64,000 nt of DNA from Bifidobacterium catenulatum DSM 16992 = JCM 1194 = LMG 11043 (GTDB lineage: Bacteria; Actinomycetota; Actinomycetes; Actinomycetales; Bifidobacteriaceae): NCBI RefSeq assembly GCF_001025195.1, contig NZ_AP012325.1:744001-808000 (forward strand). The letters are read 5' to 3'. Positions 36,054-45,447 of the stretch are shown piece after piece (position 1 is the stretch's first letter; every line of letters starts with the position of its first letter). Position numbers and translations under genes: made by a program. The notes under the pieces were generated by a model, which saw only the letters and a list, made by a program, of their open reading frames with translations, was not told the DNA's origin and searched no databases.

Positions 36054-36167
36054 TACGTGTTTCCATACAAACGTTCCAACATATTTCGTCAATCGATCAA
36101 TGTGTTGCGTTGAGCAGGTTTTATGATGGTGCGTGTAAGTGAATGCGCATGCGGCAAGGGAGGTATG

Positions 36168-36878
36168 ATGAGCACTGCAGCAGGAAAGAAGATCGCTATC
36201 GTCACCGGTTCCGCGCTTGGATTGGGATATGAGCTGACTCGACAGCTGATCGCCAAAGGATGGTTTGTTGCTGGTATTGATTTCAATGGCGCACGTCAGG
36301 CGGAGTTGTCAAAGGCTTTTGCTGCCGACGAATACAGAGCTTTTGTGGGGGATATTTCCGACGAATCGTTCGTGAAGAACTCTGTTGCCGCAATCTCGAA
36401 AATCGGTCATATCGATTTGCTGATCAACAATGCCGGGCAGCCTTCGTTCAAAGTCCCGACCGCATACGAGGCGGCCGATGTGGACAAGTGTCTGAAGGGG
36501 CTGAAAGGCATGGTGTTGTGGAGTGTGGAAACGCTGAAAGCAGACGGTGAGCGGGATCTCAAAATCGCCAACGTCATGTCTACTGCGGCAACGCGAGGCA
36601 ACCCCAACGAATCCGTGTACTGCGCCACCAAGTGGGGTGAGAAGGGCTACACCAAGAGTTTGCAGGCCGCATACAAGGGGACCAGTGTGAAAATCGTGGG
36701 TGTCTATCCGGGTGGCATCGACACCCCGTTCTACCGTGACAGCCATGACTACGTTTCAGAAGAAAAGCAGCATACCTTCATGCGTGCCAACCAACTGGCC
36801 GAAGTGATTCTGTTCAATCTGGTCAACGAAGCGAATCTGACCGTCACTGATATCGAAATCAACCGCAATCCGGCGTGA
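36168..36878 (+). CDS. Short-chain dehydrogenase/reductase
   Basis: 236 aa classical SDR. NAD(P)-binding TGSALGLG near the N terminus, NNAG, catalytic Ser in NVMSTAATRG and the Tyr-x-x-x-Lys in YCATKWG. Substrate unknown. Several in-frame starts exist; I chose ATG 36168 because AAGGGAGG lies four bases upstream. Small differences from other SDR of the window (61512) are clear; they are not recent paralogues. Confidence 0.85.
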   Translation: MSTAAGKKIAIVTGSALGLGYELTRQLIAKGWFVAGIDFNGARQAELSKAFAADEYRAFVGDISDESFVKNSVAAISKIGHIDLLINNAGQPSFKVPTAYEAADVDKCLKGLKGMVLWSVETLKADGERDLKIANVMSTAATRGNPNESVYCATKWGEKGYTKSLQAAYKGTSVKIVGVYPGGIDTPFYRDSHDYVSEEKQHTFMRANQLAEVILFNLVNEANLTVTDIEINRNPA

Positions 36879-36984
36879 ATATAACGAATATGAAGGATTG
36901 AAGGAACGTAAGAAAAAGTATCGGGCATAGGCTACAGTTATCAGGTTTGCGCAACGTGCGTAATATTTGACATGAAAGGCCATT

Positions 36985-39057
36985 GTGCCCGATACCGTTT
37001 TTGATGAAGATACCCTCGCAGCCGCTTCCGAAGCGATGGGCGAGGAAGAGGAACGCCCGCTGACATTCGCCGAACTCGGCGTTCCTGGTCCGCTGGTCCG
37101 CGTGCTTGCGGCCGATGACAAGAAAACCGCTTTTCCGATTCAGGCCGACACGCTTCCCGATTCGTTGGCTGGGCGAGACATTCTTGGCCGCGGTCGTACC
37201 GGCTCCGGTAAGACGTTGGCGTTCTCGATTCCGCTGGTCGCTCGTCTGGGTGAAGTGGATGCCAACGAATATGAGAATATGAGCCAGTTCCGCCATGAGG
37301 TTGATCGTGTGAAGCAGGCTCATGCCAAGGAGCGGCGCGCCGATGATTTCGTGCCTCATCCGCGTGGCTTGGTGCTTGCTCCGACCCGTGAGCTTGCCAA
37401 CCAGATCAACGACGTGCTGATGCCACTTGCCCAGATATACGGCATCAACACCACTACCGTGTATGGCGGCGTACGTTATGCCCGTCAGATCCGTGACCTT
37501 CAGGCCGGTGCCGATATTGTGGTGGCTTGCCCAGGTCGTCTTGAGGATTTGATCGAACAGGGCGCGCTCACCTTGGACAAGGTTGAGGTCGCGGTTATTG
37601 ATGAGGCCGACGAAATGGCCGATATGGGCTTCCTTCCGCCAGTCAAGCGACTGCTCGGCCAGATTTCGTTCGACGCACAGATTATGCTGTTCTCCGCCAC
37701 GCTCGACCATGGTGTGGACGAAGTGGTGGAAACCTTCCTGTCTGATCCGAAGGTGCATAGCGTTGATTCCGCGACGGCGACCGTTGACGAGATGACCCAC
37801 CATGTGTTCAAAACCACGCAGGGCAACCGTCACGAGCTGGTGCGCACCCTCGCTTCCGGCAAGGGCCGTCGCATTCTGTTCACACGTACCAAATTCCAGA
37901 CGCAGAAGCTTGCCAAGGATTTAACGCAGAACGGCATTCCTGCGGCCGAATTGCACGGCAACCTGAGCCAGAACCAGCGTGACCGCAATCTGGCCGCTTT
38001 CAACTCCGGCGATGTGAACGTTATGGTGGCCACCGATGTGGCTGCGCGAGGCATCGACGTTTCCGGTGTGGAACTCGTAGTGCAGGTCGAACCGCCGGAA
38101 GATCCGAAATCCTTCCTGCATCGTTCCGGACGAACCGCGCGAGCCGGTCATTCCGGTGACGTGGTGACCATCATTCTGCCGAACCAGCGCCGCAGAACCC
38201 GTCGCATGATGCGTGAGGCCGGGCTGACGGTCGAACCGATCGACGTGACCCCTGATTCGCCGGAAGTGTTGGAACTCGTTGGTGAAGTGGCCGAGCCGGT
38301 GTTCGGCTGGACGCTTGAGCAGTCGCAGCCGGTAGGAAATCCGCGCCGTAGGAAGAATGGCAAGGGGGGTGCCGACGGCGAACGTTCCGGCAGGCCGAAC
38401 CGTTCCGGCGGGCGTAACAAGGATCGCGGCAAAGACAAGGGCGGCAAGCCGTTTAAGTCCGAACGTAAGGATCGTCGTGATCGCGACCAGCGTGAGGAGC
38501 GTAACGACAGCGCGAAGAAGTTCGAGCCGAAGAAGAACCGTGCGGAACGTCGTGCCGCCAAGTTCGAAGGTCGTGACAATCGTGAATTCGAAGCGCGTGA
38601 ACATCGTTGGGAACATCCTGAAATTCAGGAGGAACGCCGCGAACAGCACGAGGAAAAGCGCAACAACAAACGTCGTGAAAAGTACACGCGCCTGCATGAG
38701 CAGCAGCGCAGCGACAATGAACAGCGCGAAACAACGAACAAGCGTAGGAACGACGGCGATTACGGCAATACCGACAATCGCAGGAAGCCGGGAAAGAAGA
38801 AGTCCGGACAGCTTGCGAAAAGGCAGGGTGCGCCAAGCAAGAAGCAGCGTAAGTCTGAAGCCCGTGCCGAGCGTCGATACGACGACGATCGTCGGTCTAA
38901 AGGCAAGAAGTATGACGAGCGTTCCTCGGATGCGAAACGCTATGACCGTCATACGGAAGTCAAGCGTGGCGGTCGCGGCGAACGTCATGACAAGCATGCA
39001 GGGCAGTCACGGCATCGTCATGCGAACATCAGGAAAGCGCCATTCCGTACGCGTTGA
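36985..39057 (+). CDS. DEAD-box RNA helicase with long charged tail
   Basis: 690 aa ATP-dependent RNA helicase, cold-shock/ribosome assembly type. Q-like motif AFPIQADTLP, Walker A GRTGSGKT, motif Ib APTRELA, DEAD in VIDEADEMADMG, SAT in LFSATLDHG, and motif VI HRSGRTARAG. After about residue 450 there is a 240-residue tail built of Arg, Lys, Asp, Glu and Gly (for example REERNDSAKKFEPKKNRAE), as in CsdA/DeaD proteins of actinobacteria; it should bind RNA. GTG start with AAAGG upstream. Followed by a strong terminator. Confidence 0.92.
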   Translation: MPDTVFDEDTLAAASEAMGEEEERPLTFAELGVPGPLVRVLAADDKKTAFPIQADTLPDSLAGRDILGRGRTGSGKTLAFSIPLVARLGEVDANEYENMSQFRHEVDRVKQAHAKERRADDFVPHPRGLVLAPTRELANQINDVLMPLAQIYGINTTTVYGGVRYARQIRDLQAGADIVVACPGRLEDLIEQGALTLDKVEVAVIDEADEMADMGFLPPVKRLLGQISFDAQIMLFSATLDHGVDEVVETFLSDPKVHSVDSATATVDEMTHHVFKTTQGNRHELVRTLASGKGRRILFTRTKFQTQKLAKDLTQNGIPAAELHGNLSQNQRDRNLAAFNSGDVNVMVATDVAARGIDVSGVELVVQVEPPEDPKSFLHRSGRTARAGHSGDVVTIILPNQRRRTRRMMREAGLTVEPIDVTPDSPEVLELVGEVAEPVFGWTLEQSQPVGNPRRRKNGKGGADGERSGRPNRSGGRNKDRGKDKGGKPFKSERKDRRDRDQREERNDSAKKFEPKKNRAERRAAKFEGRDNREFEAREHRWEHPEIQEERREQHEEKRNNKRREKYTRLHEQQRSDNEQRETTNKRRNDGDYGNTDNRRKPGKKKSGQLAKRQGAPSKKQRKSEARAERRYDDDRRSKGKKYDERSSDAKRYDRHTEVKRGGRGERHDKHAGQSRHRHANIRKAPFRTR

Positions 39058-39101
39058 TCGCTGAAAAGCAAAATCAAAGCTTGCGTAGCTGGTAAACAAA
39101 G

Positions 39102-39149
39102 AAAACGGTGTCCGCCAAAGTCTATGAACACTTGGCGGACACCGTTTTT
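39102..39149. terminator. Bidirectional terminator between helicase and fetB-type gene
   Basis: A perfect 17-bp stem (AAAACGGTGTCCGCCAA at 39102-39118, complement at 39132-39148), 13-base loop, with T runs on both strands. Confidence 0.92.
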
Positions 39150-39196
39150 GTTAAATCTGATTATCTATTAATTTGCTTGGCTATATGAAAAGTTGC

Positions 39197-39985
39197 TCAG
39201 CCTGTAATCGGATTGTATTGGTCGTCTGCGGTGAAGCACTTACGGTACGCCATCACCATAATGAGACTGTCAGCCAGAAGCGTCAACGCTGCGATGGCGG
39301 CGAGAATCAGGAACTGGTATTTCGCAGCATCGATAGGATTGCCGCCGGCGATGATCTGACCGGCCATCATGCCAGGCACCGTCACAATGCCGCTGGAAGC
39401 CAGCGAGGCGGTAGTCGGCAGCAGACCCAAACGAATCGACGAGACGATGGATGGGCGCGCGGCTTCCCAAGCGGTCGCACCCAACGCCAGCAGCGTATCC
39501 ACTTCGTCACGGCGTTCCTTCATGCTTTCGAAGAACCGGCTCAATCCAACCGCCAAAGCGGACACGGTATTGCCAAGCAGCATGCCGGTCAACGGTACCA
39601 CCAATTGCGGCGCATACCACGGTTGCGGGCGAATGATCAATTCGGTGACCAACGAAATCATAATGAGCATGGTGATGACCAAGCTCAAAAACACGGGGCC
39701 GGCCAAGCCTTTTGGTACACCCTTGGCACGAGACAGGGTGATTTGCACGGCCGCGATCAGCATGAACATCACCAGCAGCAGCACCAGCCATGGATTGTTC
39801 GACTTGATGACGAACTCCATAATGAAACCCATGGCGCACAATTGCAGCAACGCGCGGCACGCCGACCATAGCAGTGTCTTGCCAATGCCCATGCGCATCG
39901 CTTCGGAAATGCCCGCGGCCACGGCAACCATAACCAATGCGATAAGCAGACCCCAAATATCAATGGAATAGTAATTGCCGCTCAT
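39197..39985 (-). CDS. fetB: ABC transporter permease, FetB/YbbM type (UPF0014)
   Basis: 262 aa with about six to seven hydrophobic segments. UPF0014 marks: GLLIALVMVAVAAGISE, LGNTVSALAVGLSRFFESMKERRDEVDTLLALGATAWEA (in parts), and VTVPGMMAGQIIAGG. E. coli FetAB exports iron under oxidative stress; metal substrate here is by family only. Its start overlaps the end of the ATPase gene by 4 bp (ATGA type), so the pair is translationally coupled. Confidence 0.88.
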   Translation of the reverse strand: MSGNYYSIDIWGLLIALVMVAVAAGISEAMRMGIGKTLLWSACRALLQLCAMGFIMEFVIKSNNPWLVLLLVMFMLIAAVQITLSRAKGVPKGLAGPVFLSLVITMLIMISLVTELIIRPQPWYAPQLVVPLTGMLLGNTVSALAVGLSRFFESMKERRDEVDTLLALGATAWEAARPSIVSSIRLGLLPTTASLASSGIVTVPGMMAGQIIAGGNPIDAAKYQFLILAAIAALTLLADSLIMVMAYRKCFTADDQYNPITG

Positions 39986-40779
39986 GCCTGCGCTCCTTGC
40001 ATCGAATCGGACTGTGCCGCGAAATCATTGGAATCATTGGTTGCTGTGGTTCGCGGAGCATTCGCACTCTGCAATACGCCATTGGCCAGTGTAAGAATAC
40101 GCGTGGCACGCCCATCCGGTGGACGATGGCGAATACGGATCACCGTCATGCCCCGCTCTGCGGCCTGAGCCATGATGGACGCCACCTTATCGGCGTTCTC
40201 ATCATCCAAACCGGCATCAACCTCGTCGGCAAGCAGCACTTTTGGCGAAGTAAGCAAGGTGCGCGCCAAACTCACGCGGGCGGCCTGGCCTCCAGACAAG
40301 TCATGCGGAGCACGCCCCAAGTCAATATCCGCGCAGCCAATGGCGTCAAGCGTGGCTCGAATGCGAGCATCCGGCAGTAGATCGGCGGGTTTGAGAGACT
40401 TGCCGGACGACCATTTCCTGCCGAATCCTTGCTTGCCTTCGCCCGCACGAATAGCCAGTGTGAACGGTAAACGAATCGCCTCGGCCACACTCGAACCGAT
40501 CAATACTGGCTTCTGCGGCAAATACGCCACCTGACTACGCCACTGCTGCGGTGTGAATTCGCTGGCAGAGCGCCCTTCAAGCTGAAAATCGCCTTTCGCA
40601 TTCGGATTCAATCGTGCGAAAGCGGTAAGCAGACTACTCTTGCCCGATCCGGAAGGGCCGACCAAATCCACAATCTCACCAAGCTTCATATCAACGGATA
40701 ATCCGCTGAAAATCGTGCGTTGCTCACCATCGACAGGCACGACACAGGAAACATTCGAAGCCGAAAAAACATACTGCAT
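39982..40779 (-). CDS. fetA: ABC transporter ATPase, FetA/YbbL type
   Basis: 265 aa. Walker A GPSGSGKSS, Q-loop YLPQKPVLIG, signature DLSGGQAARVSLAR, Walker B VLLADEVDAGLD with the catalytic Glu, and the switch His in IRIRHRP. The region between Q-loop and signature is longer than in many ATPases. I chose ATG 40779 (MQYVFSASNV), where homology should begin, instead of the in-frame start 39 bp upstream. Partner of the overlapping fetB-type permease. Confidence 0.87.
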   Translation of the reverse strand: MQYVFSASNVSCVVPVDGEQRTIFSGLSVDMKLGEIVDLVGPSGSGKSSLLTAFARLNPNAKGDFQLEGRSASEFTPQQWRSQVAYLPQKPVLIGSSVAEAIRLPFTLAIRAGEGKQGFGRKWSSGKSLKPADLLPDARIRATLDAIGCADIDLGRAPHDLSGGQAARVSLARTLLTSPKVLLADEVDAGLDDENADKVASIMAQAAERGMTVIRIRHRPPDGRATRILTLANGVLQSANAPRTTATNDSNDFAAQSDSMQGAQA

Positions 40780-41256
40780 AATCCAACACCATACCGCTTG
40801 ACTGCCGTTCGGAAGCATTGGATGCGTTTTTTAGCGTCTTCTAAGCTGGATCACATTGCATGGGAATATTGCGTCTGCCAGTCACGAATTGAAAACACTG
40901 CTCGCCATCCTCTATACAAGAGCCGATCTTATTGAATTCCGCCATAAGCGAGATAAGTCCATCGACGAGCCGTTGAATGAGCTGAGATTCGATGTGGACC
41001 GCATGAAATGATCATCTCCAATCTGCTCGACGTGGTGCAGGCAGACAATCCGGAAAACACCGTCAATGCGGCACATGATGGCGTTCGAGGCGTGATCGGC
41101 AAAGGCAAGAACGCTACTGAATAGCATCATTCATTCAGCTTGCTTACAGTATTTTTCGTTGATATTCCAAGGAAAATCAGTCTCAAGGATGAGGTCGTGC
41201 CAACGTTTCGTGGACTACAACTGGCACGTTGGAAGTGAAAAATATGAAAGCAAGAA
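40780..41256 (+). other. 477-bp stretch with two small adjoining open fragments, possible gene remnant
   Basis: No full gene. On the plus strand 40835-41011 is open without a clear start (…ELKTLLAILYTRADLIEFRH… to DVDRMK, stop). The stop overlaps the ATG of a 38-codon ORF, 41008-41124 (MIISNLLDVVQADNPENTV...). The two pieces, in different frames but adjoining, look like the remains of a small gene broken by a frameshift. I do not recognise it. The left part should hold the promoter for the fetAB-type operon. Confidence 0.3.
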
Positions 41257-42666
41257 GTGAGCATGCGTGCATGGTTGATGAACATAAGTTTGGTGGATGG
41301 CTGGTTTCCGGCAACGTTGTTTTCGATAACCGCGGTGCTGGCGGCGATACTGCTGGGTATTGCAATATGGGAGATGGTTGACGGAAGCCGTGGCGGTGGT
41401 AAACGTGCAATTGCCGTAGTTGCGTGTCCGATGGTGATTGCGGTTATTGCCGGCATTGTCGGATTGGTGATTGCCTGGTTGCTGTCGGACGTGTTTGTGG
41501 TGTTCGGTGTTGAGCTGGGCCCGCGTGTGATCGCGTGGGCTGGTTGCGGTTGCGCGATCGTCGGTTTTGCGGTCAGCCATGTGATGCTGCATAGGGGAGT
41601 GTTGCGTGCCGTCGCCGTAATACTGGTGGTATGCGCAGTGTTTTCCACCGCCACCGGCATCGATCAGGCGTATGGAGAATATGCCACCATCGGATCATTG
41701 TTCGGCCAAGACTCCTATCGCGAAGCCGACCTGACGGGAATGGCGAAACGCAGCGATTTGATTAGCGTCACGCAATGGAGGCAGGAAGCGGCAGACGGTA
41801 GCATCAGCGATATTCCCGCACATGGCGAAGTCAGTAAAGTAAATATTCCAGCCACAACATCGCATTTCGAAGCGCGACAGGCGCTGGTATATCTACCGCC
41901 TGCAGCGCTTGTCACAGCCAAACACAAGCCGGCGTTGCCGGTCATACTGATGATGAGCGGCCAGCCGGGCTCTCCGGGGCGCGTGTTTGCCGCGGGTGGC
42001 ATTCAAACCATGATGGACGATTACGCGCAGCATCATGGCGGACTCGCACCCATTGTTATTGCGGCCGACCAGTTGGGAGACGATTCGCATAACACCCTAT
42101 GCGTGGATTCGCCGGTGTACGGCAAGGCGTTGACCTACTTGACGAAAGATGTGGTCGACTGGGTGAAAACCAATCTTCCTGCGGCATGGCAAGCACAAGA
42201 TTGGGCGATCGCAGGTTTTTCACAGGGGGCCACATGTTCGCTGCAAATCGGTGCGAACCATCCGAATTTGTTCGGCACCATCATCCCCACCGGCAGCGAG
42301 CTCAAACCGACCAATGGCAGTGAAAGCAGTATGATCAGCCGGTTCTTTCACGGCGATCGCACCGCATATGAGAAGCAGATTCCCATCAACGCTATTCGCA
42401 ACCATGCGCCTTCGAACCAGACGCTTGTGATCGGCGCGGGGGAGCGTGATCGCGAGTCTGTGCGCAATGTCGAACTCATTGCACCGGTTGCTCAACAGGA
42501 GGGCATGCATGTTACGGCAGTCGAATCGCTCGGCAATGCGCATGACTGGCATGCCGTGCGAGACACGTTGCGGTATGGGCTTGTCGTATTCGGTTATAAC
42601 ACGGGACTGAGTGATGCTAAGCCGAAATTGGCTGACTATCCGAATCTTAAACGCATCACGATCTGA
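41257..42666 (+). CDS. Membrane-anchored esterase (alpha/beta-hydrolase, esterase D/antigen 85 type)
   Basis: 469 aa. The first 130 residues form about four hydrophobic helices (for example FPATLFSITAVLAAILLGIA), then an extracytoplasmic alpha/beta-hydrolase domain. Nucleophile elbow GFSQGATCSLQ (Ser near residue 328) and catalytic His probably in AHDWHA near the C terminus. The PVILMMSGQPGSPG strand matches the family oxyanion region. Resembles the esterase domain with multi-helix N terminus found in actinobacteria; substrate unknown. It lies 96 bp upstream of the MprF-like gene, on the same strand. Confidence 0.8.
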   Translation: MSMRAWLMNISLVDGWFPATLFSITAVLAAILLGIAIWEMVDGSRGGGKRAIAVVACPMVIAVIAGIVGLVIAWLLSDVFVVFGVELGPRVIAWAGCGCAIVGFAVSHVMLHRGVLRAVAVILVVCAVFSTATGIDQAYGEYATIGSLFGQDSYREADLTGMAKRSDLISVTQWRQEAADGSISDIPAHGEVSKVNIPATTSHFEARQALVYLPPAALVTAKHKPALPVILMMSGQPGSPGRVFAAGGIQTMMDDYAQHHGGLAPIVIAADQLGDDSHNTLCVDSPVYGKALTYLTKDVVDWVKTNLPAAWQAQDWAIAGFSQGATCSLQIGANHPNLFGTIIPTGSELKPTNGSESSMISRFFHGDRTAYEKQIPINAIRNHAPSNQTLVIGAGERDRESVRNVELIAPVAQQEGMHVTAVESLGNAHDWHAVRDTLRYGLVVFGYNTGLSDAKPKLADYPNLKRITI

Positions 42667-42762
42667 CATGTCGTTTTGAAGCGTCAGCAACTCGCAATCG
42701 CAAGTATCAATCTGAATCATCTATCGAATCATTAATCCGAATTATCGAATGGAAGCATTGTT

Positions 42763-45312
42763 ATGACGACGCAATCGCAGGAATCAGCAGTAAAACCATT
42801 ATTCGGCTTTCGCGCGCTCATATCCGATCTTGCCGACTGGATTCGTCGGCACCGTATGACCTTGGGCTTCGTGCTGTTCATCACGCTGTTCAATGTCGGC
42901 ATGCAGCTCGTATGCGGCATCAGACATACGCAATTTCCGCCGCAATTGTCGCGCGTGAGTTTTGACGCGCTCGCGCATGGGCGTTGGTATACCGCGCCGA
43001 TCTCACTGCTGTCGGTGCCTCATTTGGGTCGTCTGCTAATCGACATTCCACTGATACTCATCGCATTCGGCTTATGCGAAACGGTGATTGGAAAGGCGAA
43101 GACGGCATGGGTGTCGCTGATCACCACGCTTGGCGGCATAGCGCTCGGTATGGGATTATGCTCGCTGTTCGCAGGCAAAAGTCCGCAATGGCATGCGATT
43201 TCGCATGATGGCGCGATTCTGGGGCCGCTGGTTGTTGTGGTAGGCACGCTGATGTGTGCCAGCGCATTCACCGCCATGCTGTGGCGTCGGCGCATTCGTG
43301 TGATCGGCTATAGCGTGGTTCTGATCATGTTCTTATACCGTGGCGAAGCCGGCGATTATTGTTTGCTGGCTGCCGCGCTGATCGGTCATGTGCTTGGTTA
43401 TTTGATGGCGTCCGAGAGTCAAGGCGATGTGTATAGGCATGGCGCCTTGTACGAGATGCGCAGGCTGATTGGTATGGCTGCCGGCGTGCAGGCGTTCGGT
43501 TCGCTGGTTGCCGTTTCCTCAAGACAATCATTCGGATTGCTCTCCATGTTCGGCTTGCTGACCGGTTCCACGGAATTCGACACGGAACAAGTGTTGGATT
43601 GCCTCAACGGTTCCTCGCATGCCAACTGTTTCGCGCAATATCGTATGATGCGATTCACCATGCCCGGAAACTGGCTGGTGTCGTTGATGCCGACGCTGAT
43701 GCTGCTGTTGATCGCATGGGGTCTGTATCGCGGACGCCGCATTGCCGCCGTGTTAAGTGTGCTGTTCAATGCGTGCACGGTGGTACTTGCGATGCTGTTT
43801 TATGTGGTGCTTCCGCTGCAATATGTTGGAGATTCGCAGGCTGATACGTTGCCTGCGTTGGCTCGTCACGGTGCGTTTCACGCGATGTTTTCCACTATGG
43901 CATTGCCATTGATTTTTATCGTTATCGTCATTGCGTTCCGTCAGTGTTTTACGATTCGCACTAGAAGTGAGATTATGTTGCGTGCTGTGGCAGGTGCATT
44001 GTCGGCTTTTCTGTTGTTGGGATTGATGTATGTCGGGTATGGGCTTGCCTCTCCCGAGGATTTCAACGAAAGCCCGCAATTGATTGCATTGCTTGCCGAT
44101 TATGCGCAACGATTGTTGCCGATCGGATTGCTGAGTGGTATCGAACCTGAGTTTGTACCCGTCGGGCAAATCTCCTTGCTGGTATATCAGTGCGTCGGTC
44201 CGGCGTTTTGGATTATCGCTCTGCTGTGTGTTTGGGAGTGTTTGCGGGATCGTTCCATGGTGAATGACGCTTCGCGCCATCGTGTTGACGCGATTATTCC
44301 GCTTGGCGGCGAATCCATGTCATTCATGGCAACTTGGGAAGGCAATGATTATTGGTTTTCTGCAACCGGACGTTCCGCAATCGCCTATCGAGTGTCGTAC
44401 GGTATCGCATTGACGGTGACAGGACCATTCGGAGATCCAAACGAATATACGGAAGATCTCACTGATTTCGCAACATTCTGCACACAACATTCCTGGACGC
44501 CCGTGTTTTACAGCGTACACGAGCCACAGCGAGCCGAACTCGCCAAAGCCGGATGGGACTCACTTGACGTCGGCACGGAAATGATCGTCAATCCCGACGA
44601 ATGGCAAACCCGAGGCAAGAAATGGCAGGACGTGCGCACCGCCATCAACAAAGCCAAACGAGACGGCATCACCGACGTGCTCACCACTTTCAAGGAGGCA
44701 CCCTTCTCCGTACAAACGCAGATTCGTGAGATTTCCGCACAGTGGGCCGGCAAAAAGGCCTTGCCGGAAATGGGATTCACCTTGGGTGGCGTCGACGAAC
44801 TGATCGACTCCCGGGTACGCCTGCTCTACGCGGTCGACGGCAACGGCAAAGTCCTTGGCGTAACCAGCTGGCTGCCCACCTATCGCGACGGCACAATCAT
44901 CGGTTGGACGCTTGACTTCATGAGGCATCGCACCGACAGCGTCAACGGCATCATGGAATTCCTGATTGCACGCATGGCTGAACGACTGCGCGACGAAGGC
45001 AACGCGGAATTCATGAGCCTATCGGCGGCGCCACTGGCCGGTATGGGATCCAACAAAGGCGAACACGAGGAAAGCGAAGTGTTACGTCATGCACTGCAAA
45101 TGGTTGCAGACATCATGGAACCAGCATACGGATTCCACTCACTGTTCCGTTTCAAACTGAAATTCCACCCCGACGAAGAGAAAGTGTATATCTGCTATCC
45201 TGACGCGGCCAAACTGCCGCAAATATCGCTTGCTGTGGCGCAAGCCTACGTGCCGTCACTCACACCTGCCGAAGCCATGCGTTTTGTGCGCACCATCACG
45301 CCACATGATTGA
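42763..45312 (+). CDS. MprF-like protein (phosphatidylglycerol lysyltransferase domain, DUF2156)
   Basis: 849 aa. The N-terminal 490 residues contain about a dozen membrane helices; the first block resembles rhomboid-like membrane domains. The C-terminal 330 residues are a GNAT-fold DUF2156 domain as in aminoacyl-phosphatidylglycerol synthases (PVFYSVHEPQRAELAKAGW, KWQDVRTAINKAKRDG, MGFTLGGVDELID, VTSWLPTYRDG, YGFHSLFRFKLKF). Such enzymes transfer an amino acid from tRNA to membrane lipid, lowering negative charge and protecting against cationic peptides. The amino acid used cannot be told. Start ATG has no strong ribosome site (GGAAGC). Confidence 0.85.
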   Translation: MTTQSQESAVKPLFGFRALISDLADWIRRHRMTLGFVLFITLFNVGMQLVCGIRHTQFPPQLSRVSFDALAHGRWYTAPISLLSVPHLGRLLIDIPLILIAFGLCETVIGKAKTAWVSLITTLGGIALGMGLCSLFAGKSPQWHAISHDGAILGPLVVVVGTLMCASAFTAMLWRRRIRVIGYSVVLIMFLYRGEAGDYCLLAAALIGHVLGYLMASESQGDVYRHGALYEMRRLIGMAAGVQAFGSLVAVSSRQSFGLLSMFGLLTGSTEFDTEQVLDCLNGSSHANCFAQYRMMRFTMPGNWLVSLMPTLMLLLIAWGLYRGRRIAAVLSVLFNACTVVLAMLFYVVLPLQYVGDSQADTLPALARHGAFHAMFSTMALPLIFIVIVIAFRQCFTIRTRSEIMLRAVAGALSAFLLLGLMYVGYGLASPEDFNESPQLIALLADYAQRLLPIGLLSGIEPEFVPVGQISLLVYQCVGPAFWIIALLCVWECLRDRSMVNDASRHRVDAIIPLGGESMSFMATWEGNDYWFSATGRSAIAYRVSYGIALTVTGPFGDPNEYTEDLTDFATFCTQHSWTPVFYSVHEPQRAELAKAGWDSLDVGTEMIVNPDEWQTRGKKWQDVRTAINKAKRDGITDVLTTFKEAPFSVQTQIREISAQWAGKKALPEMGFTLGGVDELIDSRVRLLYAVDGNGKVLGVTSWLPTYRDGTIIGWTLDFMRHRTDSVNGIMEFLIARMAERLRDEGNAEFMSLSAAPLAGMGSNKGEHEESEVLRHALQMVADIMEPAYGFHSLFRFKLKFHPDEEKVYICYPDAAKLPQISLAVAQAYVPSLTPAEAMRFVRTITPHD

Positions 45313-45447
45313 CGGTACGTCAGATTTGGCATGGTAGCAGCTTTGACAAAATGTCAGACTTGAGACGGTCCATGGTCCTGGGGTAGCTCGGGTCTACACT
45401 AAAGAACGGTTCATAAAGTACTACTTTTCCTGATGGAAGGGGTAAGC

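Noticed and set aside
36985..39057. Long antisense frames under the helicase tail
   Set aside because: Caused by the repetitive Arg/Lys/Glu codon composition; no motifs in the antisense products.
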